A DNA stretch of 64,000 bases, from contig JAJEKV010000005.1 of assembly GCA_021234155.1 (NCBI GenBank), positions 22,085,584-22,149,583 on the forward strand, written 5' to 3'. Below, in pieces: positions 34,901-47,584 of the stretch (its first letter is position 1; each line of letters begins with the position of its first letter). A program made the translations under genes and the position numbers. Source of the stretch: Isoetes taiwanensis (Eukaryota > Streptophyta > Lycopodiopsida > Isoetales > Isoetaceae). The notes under the pieces were generated by a model. It was given only the letters and a program-made list of their open reading frames with translations. It did not search any database and was not told the DNA's origin.

Positions 34901-36440
34901 ACTTGCTAGGCTGACACCCCAACCTCCGGAAAGAGCAATTTGCGGCACCGACCACGGTCTCTTCTTGAGATCGCCTCACGCAAATCACTATGGGAGGGGG
35001 ATCAAGGCAAGGAAGACCTTTGGGACACCAAAGGTCAGCCTTAGGGATGAGAGGGGAAGAAGAAGAAGAAGAAGCTCCCCATCGACTTGGAGAAGGAAGG
35101 CTGAGACCTCCAGGCCCTCAAGTTAGGGCAATGGGCAACCATATGGCCCGATTCTTTCTCTCGACTTTTCGCCAAGGAGGTCTTTGTTCTTCTCAAAATT
35201 TAGGCCCATTTTACGGAAGCTTCTTGGTGGTAGCTCGAGCCATATCTACTTCAAGCGGGCCATAAGAAGATTGATTATCGTGTCACCACTATTACTTCCG
35301 GTCGTAGAGATTTGGCTATAGCGGCGTTGGGAGGCGTGGCGGGCTGCACTAGCATCTCGCCTCCTTGTGGCGGCACCTTTGGCTACTGTCTACCACGAGG
35401 CGGCGGCTCGAGCAGCCGCTACGCTAGCCCTAAGCGCCACTTTGATCGTTATCGTCCACCTCCTCGACCAATGGGCGAAGGCGAGGGACCTAGCTCCTAG
35501 ATGATTGTATTATGTATTTTGCATTACGAAATCAGCATGTAAAATTTTCATTGGCAATGTCTTAAGCCATGGTTATCTTTCGTGATGTGTTATCCTTTAT
35601 GATTCTTGTCTATTGTATCAATCAATATGTAATGCCAATATAATTTTGAATGGATCTCTTCCATGATCGTCATTATATCTCTTGGAATTCTTGGTACTAT
35701 ATGCTCATCGGCCGTTTTGCGGAAGAAACATTGGAGATGCGAAGAGGATCCGAAACGGATATCGAGGGGATGACCAAGGACCTCACGAGCGGGATTACGG
35801 GCAAAGATGCAGCGAGTATCGGGGCGAAAAATGGAGGCGAGATGAGGGAATACCCGCGCCCGGAAGAACAATATGATCCGGATAAGGGGATGGCGATAGT
35901 TACCCTCCTCAGAAGCGGGCTTTTGATGATTTGAAATGGACTCTGCCGCACATGGGACTTTGGAATATGTCGGACATGAAGCCGAGGATGCCAATGATCA
36001 CCTGCGGCAAATCTTCTACACGGCGCTCACGGAGGCTTTTCAACCTTCTCATCATTAGCCCCACTTGGGATTATCAACCCGTTATCATCCGGGCTTGGGC
36101 GCGCTACAAGCTTCGTCAGATTTGTCGCGTGAGAGTGTCGCTATTCCGTCATGTATCCTTTGCAAACCCTTAAGCGAATCCTCCACTTTGTGTTTCCTAT
36201 GTTGATTATGAAATAAGGAAATGGCACATATCGGGCCTTTATGTATTATATAACTATAAGTTTATAAGCGTGTTCAGTATGAACTTCTTTAATGTAGCAG
36301 ATTATTTAAGCTTGTAATTTGAATCTTAGTCCTTTTTACGTGTTCACTTTGTGTTTTCGATACTACCCAAAATGACTTTGTTATAACACTTCTTGTTATC
36401 ATTACTCTTTCTTATATCATCGTATGTTTAATATAGGCCG
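31929..36440 (+). other. Extended 5' leader of LTR-RT 1 with uncharacterised ORF fragments
   Basis: A 4.5-kb stretch lies between the primer site and gag. It contains broken ORFs, the longest at 32918-33322 (134 aa, Arg-rich) and 34680-35126 (148 aa). None resembles a known retroelement domain to me. Two AT-rich blocks (32330-32410 and 33960-34030), each followed by a CTTGGC-containing stretch and an ATG (32612 and 34140), look like a duplicated module. Some plant Ty3/gypsy elements carry an extra ORF before gag, which this could be. Confidence 0.5.
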
Positions 36441-37600
36441 GTGCCGCAATGCCTTTGGCGGACACCCTCAAGCGCCCGGTCGGTTAACACCCGAACAAAA
36501 TTGATGCTAATGAAAAAGCGACTAGGCGAGTTGCGGGCCTATGTGTTGCATGCTAACCCACCACAGCATGTACAAGAAGACGGACCGGAGTTGCCTCCGT
36601 TGCCGCCTAGTCCGCCTACACAGCAGCCGTCCCCACCACAAACCAGCCCGGTACCTGCGCGAAAGAGGCCCCAGTCTAAACGCCGACGGAGCTCCTCTAG
36701 AAACAGTGCCACCTCCTCAAAAGTACGCCCTTCAGGTGTCATCCCCGAATCATCGCATCATCACGGTGGCCATGCAAAGCGCCGAGATAAGGAGTACCGC
36801 AAGGCGGTTAATCTGACCATAACTAGTATATGGAAGAATAGGAAATTGGCCCGGTTGATGGGAAATCTAGAGGCGGCTTGAATGCGAATCACGGCTGGGC
36901 CGAAATGAAGGAGTTCGGCGAGGTCCTATGGCATGAGAGAAGGATCTGAGGAAAGGTTGCCACCACAAAACCTTACAGGGCTGCCGTGTTGGTGGAAGGG
37001 CTATGCGAGAGCCAAACATCACGGGCAGGAGTAGATGCAACTTGAAAGTTTGCCAAGGCCTTCAAATCGCATTATGTGCCCGTGCACATAAATGCCAACA
37101 GATCAGACTTTCTGAGGTTGGGCGAAGAGTATGTCCGTCTACGAGGGCTTACGGATGAGTTTATGCGCTGAGACTGTATGTACCTGGTATGAATGAGAAA
37201 AGGGCAGTGGAGGGGCTATATTGAGGGTTTGGCACCATCGATCAAGCGGATGGTTAAGGCCATCGACCGAAATCGATTCTGAGCAGAGGCTAAAGCATTG
37301 AGCCTCGAGGAGGACATACCAAAGGAATCGAGTATCCGGCGTCCACTGCTCCTTACTTTCATGACCGGCCGTCCACACCTTACAAACCCGCTCTCCAAGT
37401 CGGGGCCCTCTCATCAGAACTCTTACGGTCGCCCGAGGAGAAGAAATTAAGCTTTTAGCCGCCCGGATAATGAGAACAATCTTTGGTAAGGAAATTGAAA
37501 CCTCTTTGATCCATTCCTAAAGAGGCGGAGAACAGCTTGTAGAGATAAGGCATATTACAGTGTATGAGGCTGGACACTTCATGCAAAATTGCCCATATGT
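36441..37600 (+). pseudogene. gag region of LTR-RT 1
   Basis: A Pro-rich and basic leader (36441-36881) is followed by a degenerate capsid-like stretch (about 36900-37250) and one zinc-knuckle-like segment ending …GHFMQNCP (about 37566-37597), whose first Cys pair is damaged. Several stops interrupt it. Confidence 0.6.
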
Positions 37601-37749
37601 TACCCACTGCCCGGTGGCCATGGCCGACCTTGGCTGGGGCGGTATTGAGTCAACATTACCTGGCGGCGAGGGCGGCTCAGAGTACATTCCGCGGTGCGTC
37701 TCATATCCTTACTGACTATAAGCTGGCAATGCTAAAAAGTCGGCCTATT

Positions 37750-39620
37750 TGTCATTTCCACCATAGGCCAAGTAGGCGGTAAGCCTTTTGTAATTCTTAT
37801 GGATACGGGGGTACACATAATTTTGCTTCTCCTAGAATGGCCCGGGTCCTGGCTGGAAACCCTAAGGTCACGGTAGAGGCTGTCACTTTAGCCCGATGGT
37901 AGGTTAGACATACTCATGGTAAATTCGCATCAACCTTAAGATCACGGTTGCCGGTAGCACCGGTTGCTATGGGTGCGAGGTTAATGGATATTGGCAAATC
38001 GACCTCATTGTTGGAATGGAATTCTTGGCATCATAAAAGCCAACATAGGCTGCGAGAAGAGAGAAGTTACCTTCAGCGACTAATGGAGCCAGCGTAACTA
38101 TAAAAGGTGAACCATTCAACCCTATCATGCGGTCTATGTCCATTCGACGGTTAGATAAAGCTATCGCTAAGCAAAAGCTCCTCTGCGTTATTAGACTTGC
38201 TTCCATTGAGTCGGATGCTAAGCAAAACCAAGTAATCAACACCTTGCCATGGGGATTGCGGTATTCTCCATGAATTTAGCGATCTTTTCCCGGGCGAGAT
38301 CGAAGCTTCCTCCTTTTAGAGGGGTAGAATGTGAGATAGCTTTAGAGCCGGGCACTAAGCCTACCCGGCAAGGCCCGTGCCGTATGAGTCCCCGAGTTGG
38401 CGTGAGCTTAGAAGCAACTTCAAGAGCTACTAAACCTAGGTTTTATTCGACCTAAGCGTTTTAGCCCTTTGGCGCCCTATTCTTTGTAAAGAAAAAGGGC
38501 GGCTCCTTGAGAATGTGTATTGATTATCGGCAACTCAACAAGCATACCATCAAAAATCGCTATGCTTTTGCCGAAGCGGATGATCTAATGGATCGGTTGC
38601 AAGGGGCCAAATATTTTCAAAGATTGACCTTTCGGGATATCATCGGATAAGGATTAAAAGGAGGACATCCATAAATCTGCTTTTCGCACTAGATATGGGC
38701 ATTATGAGTTTACCGTTATGCCTTTCGGATTAACTAATGCCCCATAGCGTTTATGCGGTTAATGAGCGATGTTTTCAGACAATACTTGGATGATTTTGTT
38801 GTCATTTTCTTTGTGACATTCTCATCTGATAAGACTCTAGAAGAGCATGAGAAACATCTTAAATTGGCCCTACAAAAGTTAAAGGCGTCATCAGCTTTTT
38901 GCCAAGTTCTCTAAGTGCAAGTTTGCCACTCCAAAGGTTGACTATTTGGGCCATATCATTTACTGCGGAGGGAATTGCTGAGATCCGGCAAAAATAGAGG
39001 CCGTAAGGGAATGGCCTATTCGAGAAAAATGTCTCAGGGTCGAAGTTTCTTGGGATTAGCGAGGATACTATCGAAAGTTTGTAAAGGATTTTGCAAGGAT
39101 TGCGGCACCTCTTACAAACCTAGCGAAGCATGAGAAGGTGAAGGATTGGATGGAACCTTTGGAAGACTAAGGTTCGGGGAAGTTTCCGGCGGCTTAAAGA
39201 TGCCTTAGCGTCGACACCCGTTCTCCGTTGCCCGATCGACAAGGATAAACTAGTAGCCCACGAGATGCGGTCAAATTGCCCTTTGGTGGAGTCGATGCAA
39301 GAAGGGAGGGTTGTGCCTATGATTCAAAGAAGATGAGCGAGGCGAACAGCGATATCCTACCCATGATCGGGAGTTGTTATTTGTTTGTTGGCGCCTTGCG
39401 AATATGGAACACTACCTCCTTGGTAGAAGATTCGATTTGACCACGGATCACCAAAGTCTCCGTTATTTATCCACCCACCATAGAACCTCAACCTCCGTCG
39501 GAGGAGATGGATGGAATTTCTTGAAGAATATGATTTTTGAGATCATGTATAAGCCTGGAAAGCACAATGTGGTTGCGGATGCATTGTCCGCCACCCTCGG
39601 TAACCCGAACCCATTGTAAT
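37750..39620 (+). pseudogene. Protease, reverse transcriptase and RNase H of LTR-RT 1
   Basis: Order: protease with MDTG (about 37800-37811); RT from about 38510 ([12 protein letters not shown]), with the catalytic FFDD-type box near 38805 damaged in this copy; RNase H at about 39340-39600 (TTDHQSLRYL, then YKPGKHNVVADALS). Each is interrupted by stops or frame changes. Confidence 0.78.
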
Positions 39621-39649
39621 GCAATTTCTACACTCACAAGTGAGTTTGG

Positions 39650-41180
39650 GAAGCAGAGATAGAAACGGACCTTGGCTACGGATCAGGGTTACGTGAAATA
39701 TGGGCTAGTTTGAGTAAGGAGGCACGCCGCAGGATAAAAAAGCGAAGCTTTAGTTCATATAAGAAAGAGGGCAATCTGTTATATCACAAGGATAAGTTGT
39801 GTGTACCTCGGACTTCGAGTCGTAAGTTAATCCTCCATGACACACATAACACCCTATAATTTTGGACATGCGGGGATTTATGAAGACCTATTTTAAAATC
39901 CGTTCTAGCTACTTTTGGCCTTGATGAAGAAGGATATTGCTAGATATATTAAGCGGTGTCAAGTGTTATTGACAAACCAAGGCGGAACAACTAAGACTTC
40001 GGAGAGCTACTGACCTTTGGATGTGCCCCCATAAAGTGGGAAGTAATAACCATGGATTTCATTGTGGGAATGCCACGAACTCTCGTGGCTATGATGCACT
40101 AATGGTGGTCGTCGACAAATTGTCAAAAATGGCTCACTTCTTGCCATGTCGGTACCCCAAACAAGCGCCTTCGACACCGCCTTGCTTTTCGCCAAAGGAG
40201 ATCTTGAGGTTACCCGCGGAATGCCGCGGCGTTATTGTATCGGCGAGATCCCAAATTTGTAAGTGCATTACGGAAGGATTTCTTCACCACCATTCAGACC
40301 AAGCTTGCTATGAGTACCGCATATCATCCTCGGACGGATGGTGGGCCGAGGCGTACCAATCGTATCATAGAGGATATGCTACGAAGTTATGTGTGGAGTA
40401 AGCAATCCCAATGGGTGACTATATTTATCTAGTAGAGTTTGCCTATAGCGGGTATGAAGCGAGGAGTCTTCGAATGTCTCCTTTCATGATAAATTATGGT
40501 TATCAATGCCTTACTCGACACATGGCACAACCCGTGTCGAAAGTGGAGGTTTCTCAACAACTCCTCACGGAGATGCAAGCTTTGGTCGAGGAAATGCGTG
40601 GTTACTTGCTGGGCCTTGCGATCGTCAAAGAGTGTAGCGAGATAAGCCACCGGGACCCCACGAGTCTTCAGTGGGGTGAATCGGTTTGGCTTAAGATTAA
40701 GGTAAAACAAGCCAAGCTTAAGATTAGTAGCGCAAAGTTGGCACCCGGATGGGTTGGACCGTTCAAAATCTTTGAGCGTATTGGGGGAGCAAGCATATCG
40801 CTGGACTTGCCACCCGGCTTAAAATCCACAAGGTTTTTCATGTGAGTCTTCTAAAGCGGCACACCCACGATCGGAAGAGGTTTTGGAAACCCCAAGCCTC
40901 TTGGAAATGGCAGGAGGAGCAGCTAGAGATAATACACGAAGCTCTTCTTGGCCAGGAGCTTATAAGCGGACCAGGAGGACTCAAATGTTACAATACTTGG
41001 TCAAGTGGAGACACTTGCGGTGGAGGATGCTACGTGGGTGATGCAAGCGGATCTTGAGAAGCACTATCCGGATTTCATGCGAATCTCAAGGCCGCACCAT
41101 CAGCGATGCTATCAACCCAGCTCCGCGGTAAGCTTGAAGACTTGATTCGTAGAGAATCGGTAGGGGTAGATGCATCGTAA
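39650..41180 (+). pseudogene. Integrase with C-terminal chromodomain, LTR-RT 1
   Basis: The integrase core is recognisable at 40040-40410 (MDFIVGMP…, DALMVVVDKLSKMAHF, then DRDPKF in an overlapping frame). The C-terminal part is at 40411-40845 (GWVGPFKI). 40842-41090 encodes a chromodomain-like stretch (LQYLVKWRHL), split by frame changes. The chromodomain assigns the element to the chromoviruses. Confidence 0.78.
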
Positions 41181-41764
41181 TTAACAACATTTACAGATGA
41201 TGGGATCACCGCCGTGTTCCTTAGGACGTGGTGTACTGTCAATGTGACACGACCACGAACTGCCTGTAAAGCATGTAGTTCTTAGCCGCATTCATCTTGG
41301 CTATAATAGGAACGTGACCATTCCTTACGCCGCAATGAATTGCGAACCATACGCATGATAGGTTCCTTGTAGATAAATTTTCTTTCATTCTTTTAGGGGG
41401 TGGACCCTTCAACCACAACCTAATTATTTTATCTATGGCCCGATATATTGACGTATGCGGGCTAGTAGCGATGCGTGACCTGCCCATGTATAGGGGATTC
41501 TTGATGACCCGACTTTCTCCGTTTTCATGGTGTTTACACATAGTTCTTGATTGTTCTGTTTGCTTTTGGTATTGGACTTGGTCCTTGAAGTTGTTGCTTA
41601 TGATAATCATGTGAACTGCACCTCGATTGCTTGAGGCTATTTTAAACTTTGAAGTTTTAATACATTATCTTGAAATAAAGAATTCTCTTCCTTCATAGCG
41701 TCAATTACTACATTTGTATCTAACCCAATCTTTGGGGGGCGACATTATTTCTAAGGAGGGAGAA

Positions 41765-43386
41765 TGTGGCGTTTAGAGTATTTATCACGGTATAAGTATA
41801 AATATGTTGACCGTCACCAAGGATACATCAGCCACATGGGGTATGGGAACCTAGGTGGTTCTTAAAAGGGATTAAATTAGCTATGCTAATTTAATTATTG
41901 ACAATAATAACCTATAATTAAGGAACTAATATTTAAAAACCATAATTAAGCTAATTAATTATGGTTTGGGGAGCGCCATGCGTGGCCACCCTCGATTGGT
42001 TAGCATGATAATGCTAATTGGGGTCAATAGGGTGGATCACCACCCCCATATCGACCACAACTCACCTTGGCGGTGGGCGCCACCTTTGTGACCCGGTGGC
42101 GCCACCTTGAGCAATTGGGCGCCACCCTTCTTGCACAAAAGCTGAACACCCGGACCAAGAAGATGGAGATCCCCAATGACAATGGGTGAGGGCGAAACGG
42201 TGGGTGGCTAGTGTAGTTGTGAATTCTAGGATAAAGCCCTGTGGGCACTGCTTGGGTTCTTTGGTCTATTCTCTCTGTGTTTACTCGTAGGAACTAACCC
42301 TTGATTGTAAAAGGTAGGTTCTCTATATATTTCGATTCTGGTTTTGCTTGTAATGGATGGTGGTGGTTGTTAGCCTAGTGTTACTCACGGAAATGGGGAA
42401 TTAAAGGGGTAGAGACCTCTAAGGCTATTTATTGTAGTATGCTCCTAGATGGAGCCCTGTATTATCCGTTAAATGCGGCTGTGCACAAGAGCCCACGGGT
42501 CATAGATGCTATGAATGCTGGCTTAGCACCGGACAAAGGAGTTTCTGGTGGTGAAGTGGGGTGGGGTCTTGCACGAACATAAAAGGCTCACGAGACTCCC
42601 TGGTGAGCTAGGCGATGGCCCGGTCCCGTAGAGGGCGGGTATGGAGTCGACACTCCATGGGTGTAGAGGTGTGACCCGTATGGGGCACCTTGCACTTTGA
42701 GTAGATTTAGGGTGAGTAAGTGGGGTATGGATGCGGGGTGTGATGCGGACGCGTATTCTCTAGCTCACCCATGGAACCCTTGTGGTTACGGAAGGGGCGC
42801 CTCACGACCTGCCTCAGCGGTTGGGGCTTCATGAACCACAGGTAGGCTCGGCCGGGGTGATGCCTCGAGCTGCGTCTCCGGGAAGGCTATAAGCGAAGCC
42901 ATGGCGTGAATTGACCCATCGCAAAGTGTGTGCACCCGGGAGGGGCCCGGATGGAGTGGACCACCCTAGCCGATGTTCTATGCCATAGCGCCGGGTTATA
43001 CCTCTGTCTGCTGATCTCACGAGGCCAAGCCGTCGAGTTACCCTCCACGAAGTCGGGCACGGGGTAGAACCTTGGGTTTGGGGTGTTTTCTTAGGTTTAG
43101 ATGCATATTCTTTGCCGTTGGTATTTGGATGGATGTGCCACCCTTCGTGGTGGTTATTTATATATAATTTATGCTGTGTGCTAACCCTTGTATTCACGCT
43201 TCCGCGACGTAGGCGCCCATTGAAGGCGTGGGCCGAATGACCCCTCTGTGTCCTTCACTTGAGCGTCTTATTATAGACGGCCCGAGTTAGACGGAGGGCC
43301 CTGCTTATGGCAAGTTGGTTGCCATGGGAGGGGAAAGTCCCCGTATGTATACGGCCGAGGGTCGTATATGTTCAGGGAGCGTCACA
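41765..43386 (+). repeat. 3' LTR of LTR-RT 1
   Basis: About 1.62 kb, preceded by the purine tract and followed by the GTGTG target duplication. Confidence 0.85.
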
Positions 43387-43550
43387 GTGTGGTCTACTTA
43401 AGCCCGGGAACTTGGAAAATTACTCATGCATACCTAGGTAAAGAATTTAATCTTTGTATATATATTCTAAGATCCCAAATATATCATTACCCCTTAGCCA
43501 ACAATACCCTCACACAACGATTTATCAACTTAATAATTACAAGAAATTTA

Positions 43551-43576
43551 TCGCGGCGGCCTTGTGGCCGCCGCGA
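43551..43576 (+). repeat. GC-rich perfect hairpin, second family member
   Basis: 11-bp arms (TCGCGGCGGCC and its complement) around TTGT. The left flank resembles that of the hairpin at 17215. Confidence 0.65.
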
Positions 43577-43973
43577 ACATTTCTCTTCTCCAACCTGCTG
43601 CAAAAGAAGTTTTGTGCTAAATCGAATAGATCTCAATTCTGGACATCTTTGCGATGCAAAAGAACGTGCAGGGAGTTGAACCTGCACTATTGCCATTTGT
43701 TTTGCATCAAGGACGACATGGTGCCCGAAATTACCTCATATCCTCCAGATTTTGTAGCAAAAATGTCTTGAACATGGATGGTAATCAAAATTATGTAATT
43801 ATTCTTGGCTTAACTTTTCACATCTTCCCCTTAACACCACCTTGCTCCTAATCATTCTTGGCTTAAGCTTTTTGCATTGTCCCCTTAACTCATGTGTGCC
43901 AAGCCTTATGCATATAGACTTTTAATGTTAAAAATATATTGCATGGTTGACTTGCAAGTTTAGAGATAAATAC

Positions 43974-44103
43974 AAATTTTAGCTTTTTTCATTGATAAAT
44001 TGAATTAAATTGAACTAAATTGAAGAGTACAATAACAGGTTTTTTATGCTACCTAATCTTATAAATTTTAGCTTTTTTCATTGATGAATTGAATTAAATT
44101 GAA
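43974..44103 (+). repeat. Two copies of a 41-bp AT-rich direct repeat
   Basis: AAATTTTAGCTTTTTTCATT… at 43974-44014 recurs at 44063-44103 with one base change. Confidence 0.75.
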
Positions 44104-44329
44104 ATGTTGTTTATGCTTATATACCAAAATGTGGTGTCTAATTTTATCCAATAATGGCATTCTATTTTTTATTCCAAATTAGTTAAGCGGATGCTCCGCC
44201 GTGGCGACAAATTCAGGGAACCTTTGCAATCTACTTGTTGAAATCAAAATTTTCAATAGGAACTTTTTTTCCTCAAAAGCGGAAACCATAGGATTTTTTT
44301 CAATTGGGGGTTGGGTGACTTTACAATGA

Positions 44330-44420
44330 TGTTTTGCATGGTGGAATTGCATTAAACTCTTTAACATCCATAGAAGAATCAAAATTTGGCCGCACTTCAT
44401 CAACGACACATAATTGGTAT
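44330..44420 (-). pseudogene. Possible diverged duplicate of NFU exon A
   Basis: The minus strand has a TGATGAAGTGCGGCC core as in exon A (VDEVRP), with looser similarity on both sides. It could be an exon relic or chance similarity. Confidence 0.3.
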
Positions 44421-44730
44421 TTGTATTACTTGGGTGTGACTTCTTTGCTCAAGCTGTCTTTGGTGATATGCCTAAGAAAATGAAGCTCAAGGCAACTCTA
44501 CACCATAGTTTGGCCAAGAGTTGAGCTCGCATAGAGAATAGTAGAATAAAGTGCAATTTAGCCCATTTCATTCTACAAATTCTAACTTTGGTGAGCTCAC
44601 CATAAATTTGTAGGAGAACTGTGACTTGACATACAAATCGATCTCGATGCTTCATTTTTTTGTTTTTTTAATACAGATGCAAAAATGTACATGGTGAACA
44701 TTTTTGGGTTGCGATAAACGTAAACCCCTC

Positions 44731-45811
44731 TCATGTTAGTCGAGAACTCAATATCACCACCTTAGCAATATCGGAAACTTTGTCTTTTATAGCGGCTTGA
44801 ATTCGATGCGAGGAGGTCTTGGGGCCCTTGTATTTGACTGGCATTCTCGATGCGATGTCAACACCAACAACATCAACTGCACCACCATAGTTTTGAATCG
44901 CAGGCCGTAACATATCTAGATGAGAATTGATAGCCTGGAAGAAGGCAAACAGCAGTAAGGCACAAAACTACCAACATCACGTTCACAGATATACTTACTG
45001 TGACATTCACGGTTTGCATCAACCACATCCAGAACAACATCTCCAAACTTTTCTCTAATAACCCTCTCTATTCCCAACTTCATTATAGAAGTTGAACTTG
45101 GGCAAGTTCCACAAGCACCTAGTCATGTATAGCAGAAGAGAAAGGAATGAGGGTCTATTAAACCACAGATATCTCACAATGACATACAAACTAGTTTGAT
45201 GTAACTTATAAGAAGAAAATGAGAATCTGTGGAGGCTGCCAAAATGAAATTCCACTCTCACACAGAAATCAAAGAGTGGGTCACCATGTAATAGCTAGAA
45301 GATTTGCTTGGACATGCTTTGCTGATTGTTTCTTCCTCAATTTTTCAGCGACTTCACTATATGCATCAAAAATAACCATAATATCTAGATCTAATGGAGG
45401 AGCAGTGTGTGGGATACTAAGTCCAAAACCCATGCACATTGGAGTCTGGAAACCTCCAGCGAGCCAATGTAACATATAGTCTCCTGCGAACTCTCAAATT
45501 TTAGGGTATCAACGTAGAAACAAAGGCGTGTTTCCTTCTTTTACAGGAAGTTTGAAACATTCAGGTCTGTAACTATGATTGATAAGTTAAGAAGCCCTGC
45601 TATGGAAGAATATTTTAAGCTTGCAATTCATTTGTTATTTCCGGTATTAATGCATTGTGCAACACAATTGAAACATTCTAAAGTAACATGCAGAGTACTC
45701 ACCTTGCAAACGGAGAGAAACAATGCCACCATCCACAGACAGAACCTCAACATCTCCCCCATTAGCAATAAGATAAGGCCGCACTTCATTCAATACAGTA
45801 TCCACATTACG
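44731..45811 (-). CDS. NFU: NifU-like Fe-S cluster scaffold (NFU family, plastid type), partial
   Basis: Three exons were recognised on the minus strand. Exon A (about 45811-45703): NVDTVLNEVRPYLIANGGDV…, the start of the NFU domain. Exon B (45118-about 44999): GACGTCPSSTSIMKLGIERV, with the Cys-x-x-Cys cluster-binding pair. Exon C (about 44925-44731): EAINSHLDMLRPAIQNYGG… to VVILSSRLT and stop, like the second, Cys-free NFU repeat of plastid NFU1-3. A/B is phase 1 and fits. B/C does not join in phase with the best-looking donor (44998) and acceptor, so an exon or the donor choice is missing. The N-terminal transit-peptide exon was not found up to 47,500. The family hands Fe-S clusters to plastid proteins. 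Family assignment is firm; integrity is not. Confidence 0.78.
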
Positions 45812-45829
45812 CCTTTGTCAATTCAAATG

Positions 45830-47584
45830 TTTTTGTGATCTGAGTCCTGTGCTTTCTTATTGAACATCTGCCTTCTGAAAGGGGCTCACTATATCTACTT
45901 TCCCTAAATCCATGTCTTTCTTATTAGAACTATCCTTCTCAATTGTTGTTTACATTGGCCATCAATGACACTACTCCAATCATCACCTTCAACAGCTTGC
46001 ATTACATTTGTTGTCTCCTCCATTTTCTTATTGCGGGGTCTCTCTTGCCCGGTGATTTGCCAAGCCCAGATTCTCTTCTAATGCCGCTACCCCAAGACCT
46101 ATCCCTGCATATTACTCCCGCATTTTACAATTTAGAAGCTGACATTTGATGGTTTAAATCTGATGCACAACTCAGATATGGCTACTCCTATGCACAAATC
46201 AGATATGCACAATTCGAATATGGCTACTACTTGCTATGGCTCTGCTACTCCTAATCCTATAGCAGAAGGCCTCTTTCCAACCAGGCAGCACATAGAGTAA
46301 TGGTGGCTAGGGCTCCCTTACTCAAGTGTCGTTTACCCCCTCTTCTGCTCAAATCTCCAGCATCGGTGGCGGAGATCTGCACCATTTAATCAAAAACTCA
46401 AATCTGCCGCGATTTAAACAAAAACCCTCTGAGACATTTGAGCTGCCGATGGTCGGACGCCATAGCCAGCAAATTTGAGCGCAGATGCCACATCGTCGGA
46501 CGCCATAGCCAGCAATTTTTTGCTTTACCTAATGCAATAATGCAACGTGTCAAAAAAAAATACAATAGAAGTGTTGCGCACGAAAAAACCTAAAGTGTCG
46601 CGATGATAGCATCGCCCTCTAATATATAATTATATATGTTAAGATAGCGTCAAGCTAAAGTTTAATAGTAATAGTCAAGTTTATTTAATCAACAATTTCC
46701 CACTCTACTCCCGCCTTCCCGAAGCTTGGCTACTCTCCGGGAGCATCTCGCACTTTTGCTTACACCATCAACCACGGGGTTGGTCACACGGACTAAGTGG
46801 GGATCGGGGTTTAGGGCATGCCTAAGCAACAACACATAATATATCAATCCAATAACAGTAACCTTATCGTAGCCTCGCCCTGAAATTCAAGTTATTAGAC
46901 CAACAAGCATATCCACCACGTACAATTAATCCATGAAAATTTACTATATAACACAACCATTGCAACACAATCCAACATTCAAGATAACATAATGATAACT
47001 TAGCAACCAATATTCCTCTGGGTCTGAGCAAGACCAACTCAGCTTATATAGAGGCGGGGTAGCCACGTGTGTACACACCCATTCACGTTGTGTCCAGCAT
47101 TGGAGGACCACTTAACTGTGCATGACGTTGTATCATACATTATCAACGCCCGATGTTCAAATAATACCATCATATTATAACTGTGCAATAACCGCGAGTC
47201 TAGACCATTGCACCTAGACTCCGGCCCCATAGGTCTATATCAATGAATTGTCCCCATATATAACTCATTATCATCAAAATACATGCCACTGTAAGTTCAA
47301 CGTCCAGGAATTCTCCATAGTTTACCATTCACGCAGTACTAAAAATACCACCATCAACTAATATGAATACTACCATCTCAATGATACAACATGCAATCAT
47401 CCATTGCATTTAAAAAAAATAACAAATTCCACTAGTATCTTATAATTTTCTGACTAGATTAATTTCCTTCAAATTATCTTATCTTATATTATAATGTTTT
47501 AGTGCAAGTAATGGACCACGCCCTAAATCCAACGGCTGAGGTTTAATCACTTTATCCTATAGTTACGATTTGCCAATCTTTGGG
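45830..47584. other. Stretch without a recognised gene
   Basis: It may hold the missing 5' exon of the NFU gene: a minus-strand ATG near 46380 opens a short basic ORF, but nothing recognisable. The right part (about 46650-47580) is AT-rich and non-coding. Confidence 0.4.

Larger units (their letters stand above)
30305..43386 (+). mobile_element. Full-length Ty3/gypsy chromovirus, LTR-RT 1 (13.1 kb)
   Basis: Two LTRs of about 1.6 kb in direct orientation start TGTGACGTT/TGTGGCGTT and end in CGTCACA. They are flanked by an identical 5-bp target duplication, GTGTG (30300-30304 and 43387-43391). After the 5' LTR comes TGGTATCGAGCC (31917-31928), an initiator tRNA-Met type primer site with a small lesion. 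The interior has a 4.5-kb leader, gag, protease, RT, RNase H, integrase and a chromodomain-like end, then a purine tract (AAGGAGGGAGA, 41753-41763). Coding parts are fragmented by many stops and frame changes. Some of these may be consensus error at CAG/CTG sites. Confidence 0.88.
43392..44178. other. Intergenic with a GC hairpin and a direct repeat
   Basis: It continues the pre-insertion target sequence of LTR-RT 1. It holds the 26-bp hairpin at 43551-43576 (11-bp arms, TTGT loop), a T-arm-like stem near 43670, and a 41-bp direct repeat at 43974-44014 and 44063-44103. No gene was recognised. Confidence 0.5.

Noticed and set aside
43655-43725. Possible minus-strand tRNA (T-arm GCAGG, TTCAACTC loop, CCTGC)
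   Set aside because: No matching acceptor stem, D-arm or anticodon arm at the right distance upstream.
45281-45475. 64-aa minus-strand ORF between NFU exons
   Set aside because: No NFU similarity and no clear splice flanks; probably intron sequence.
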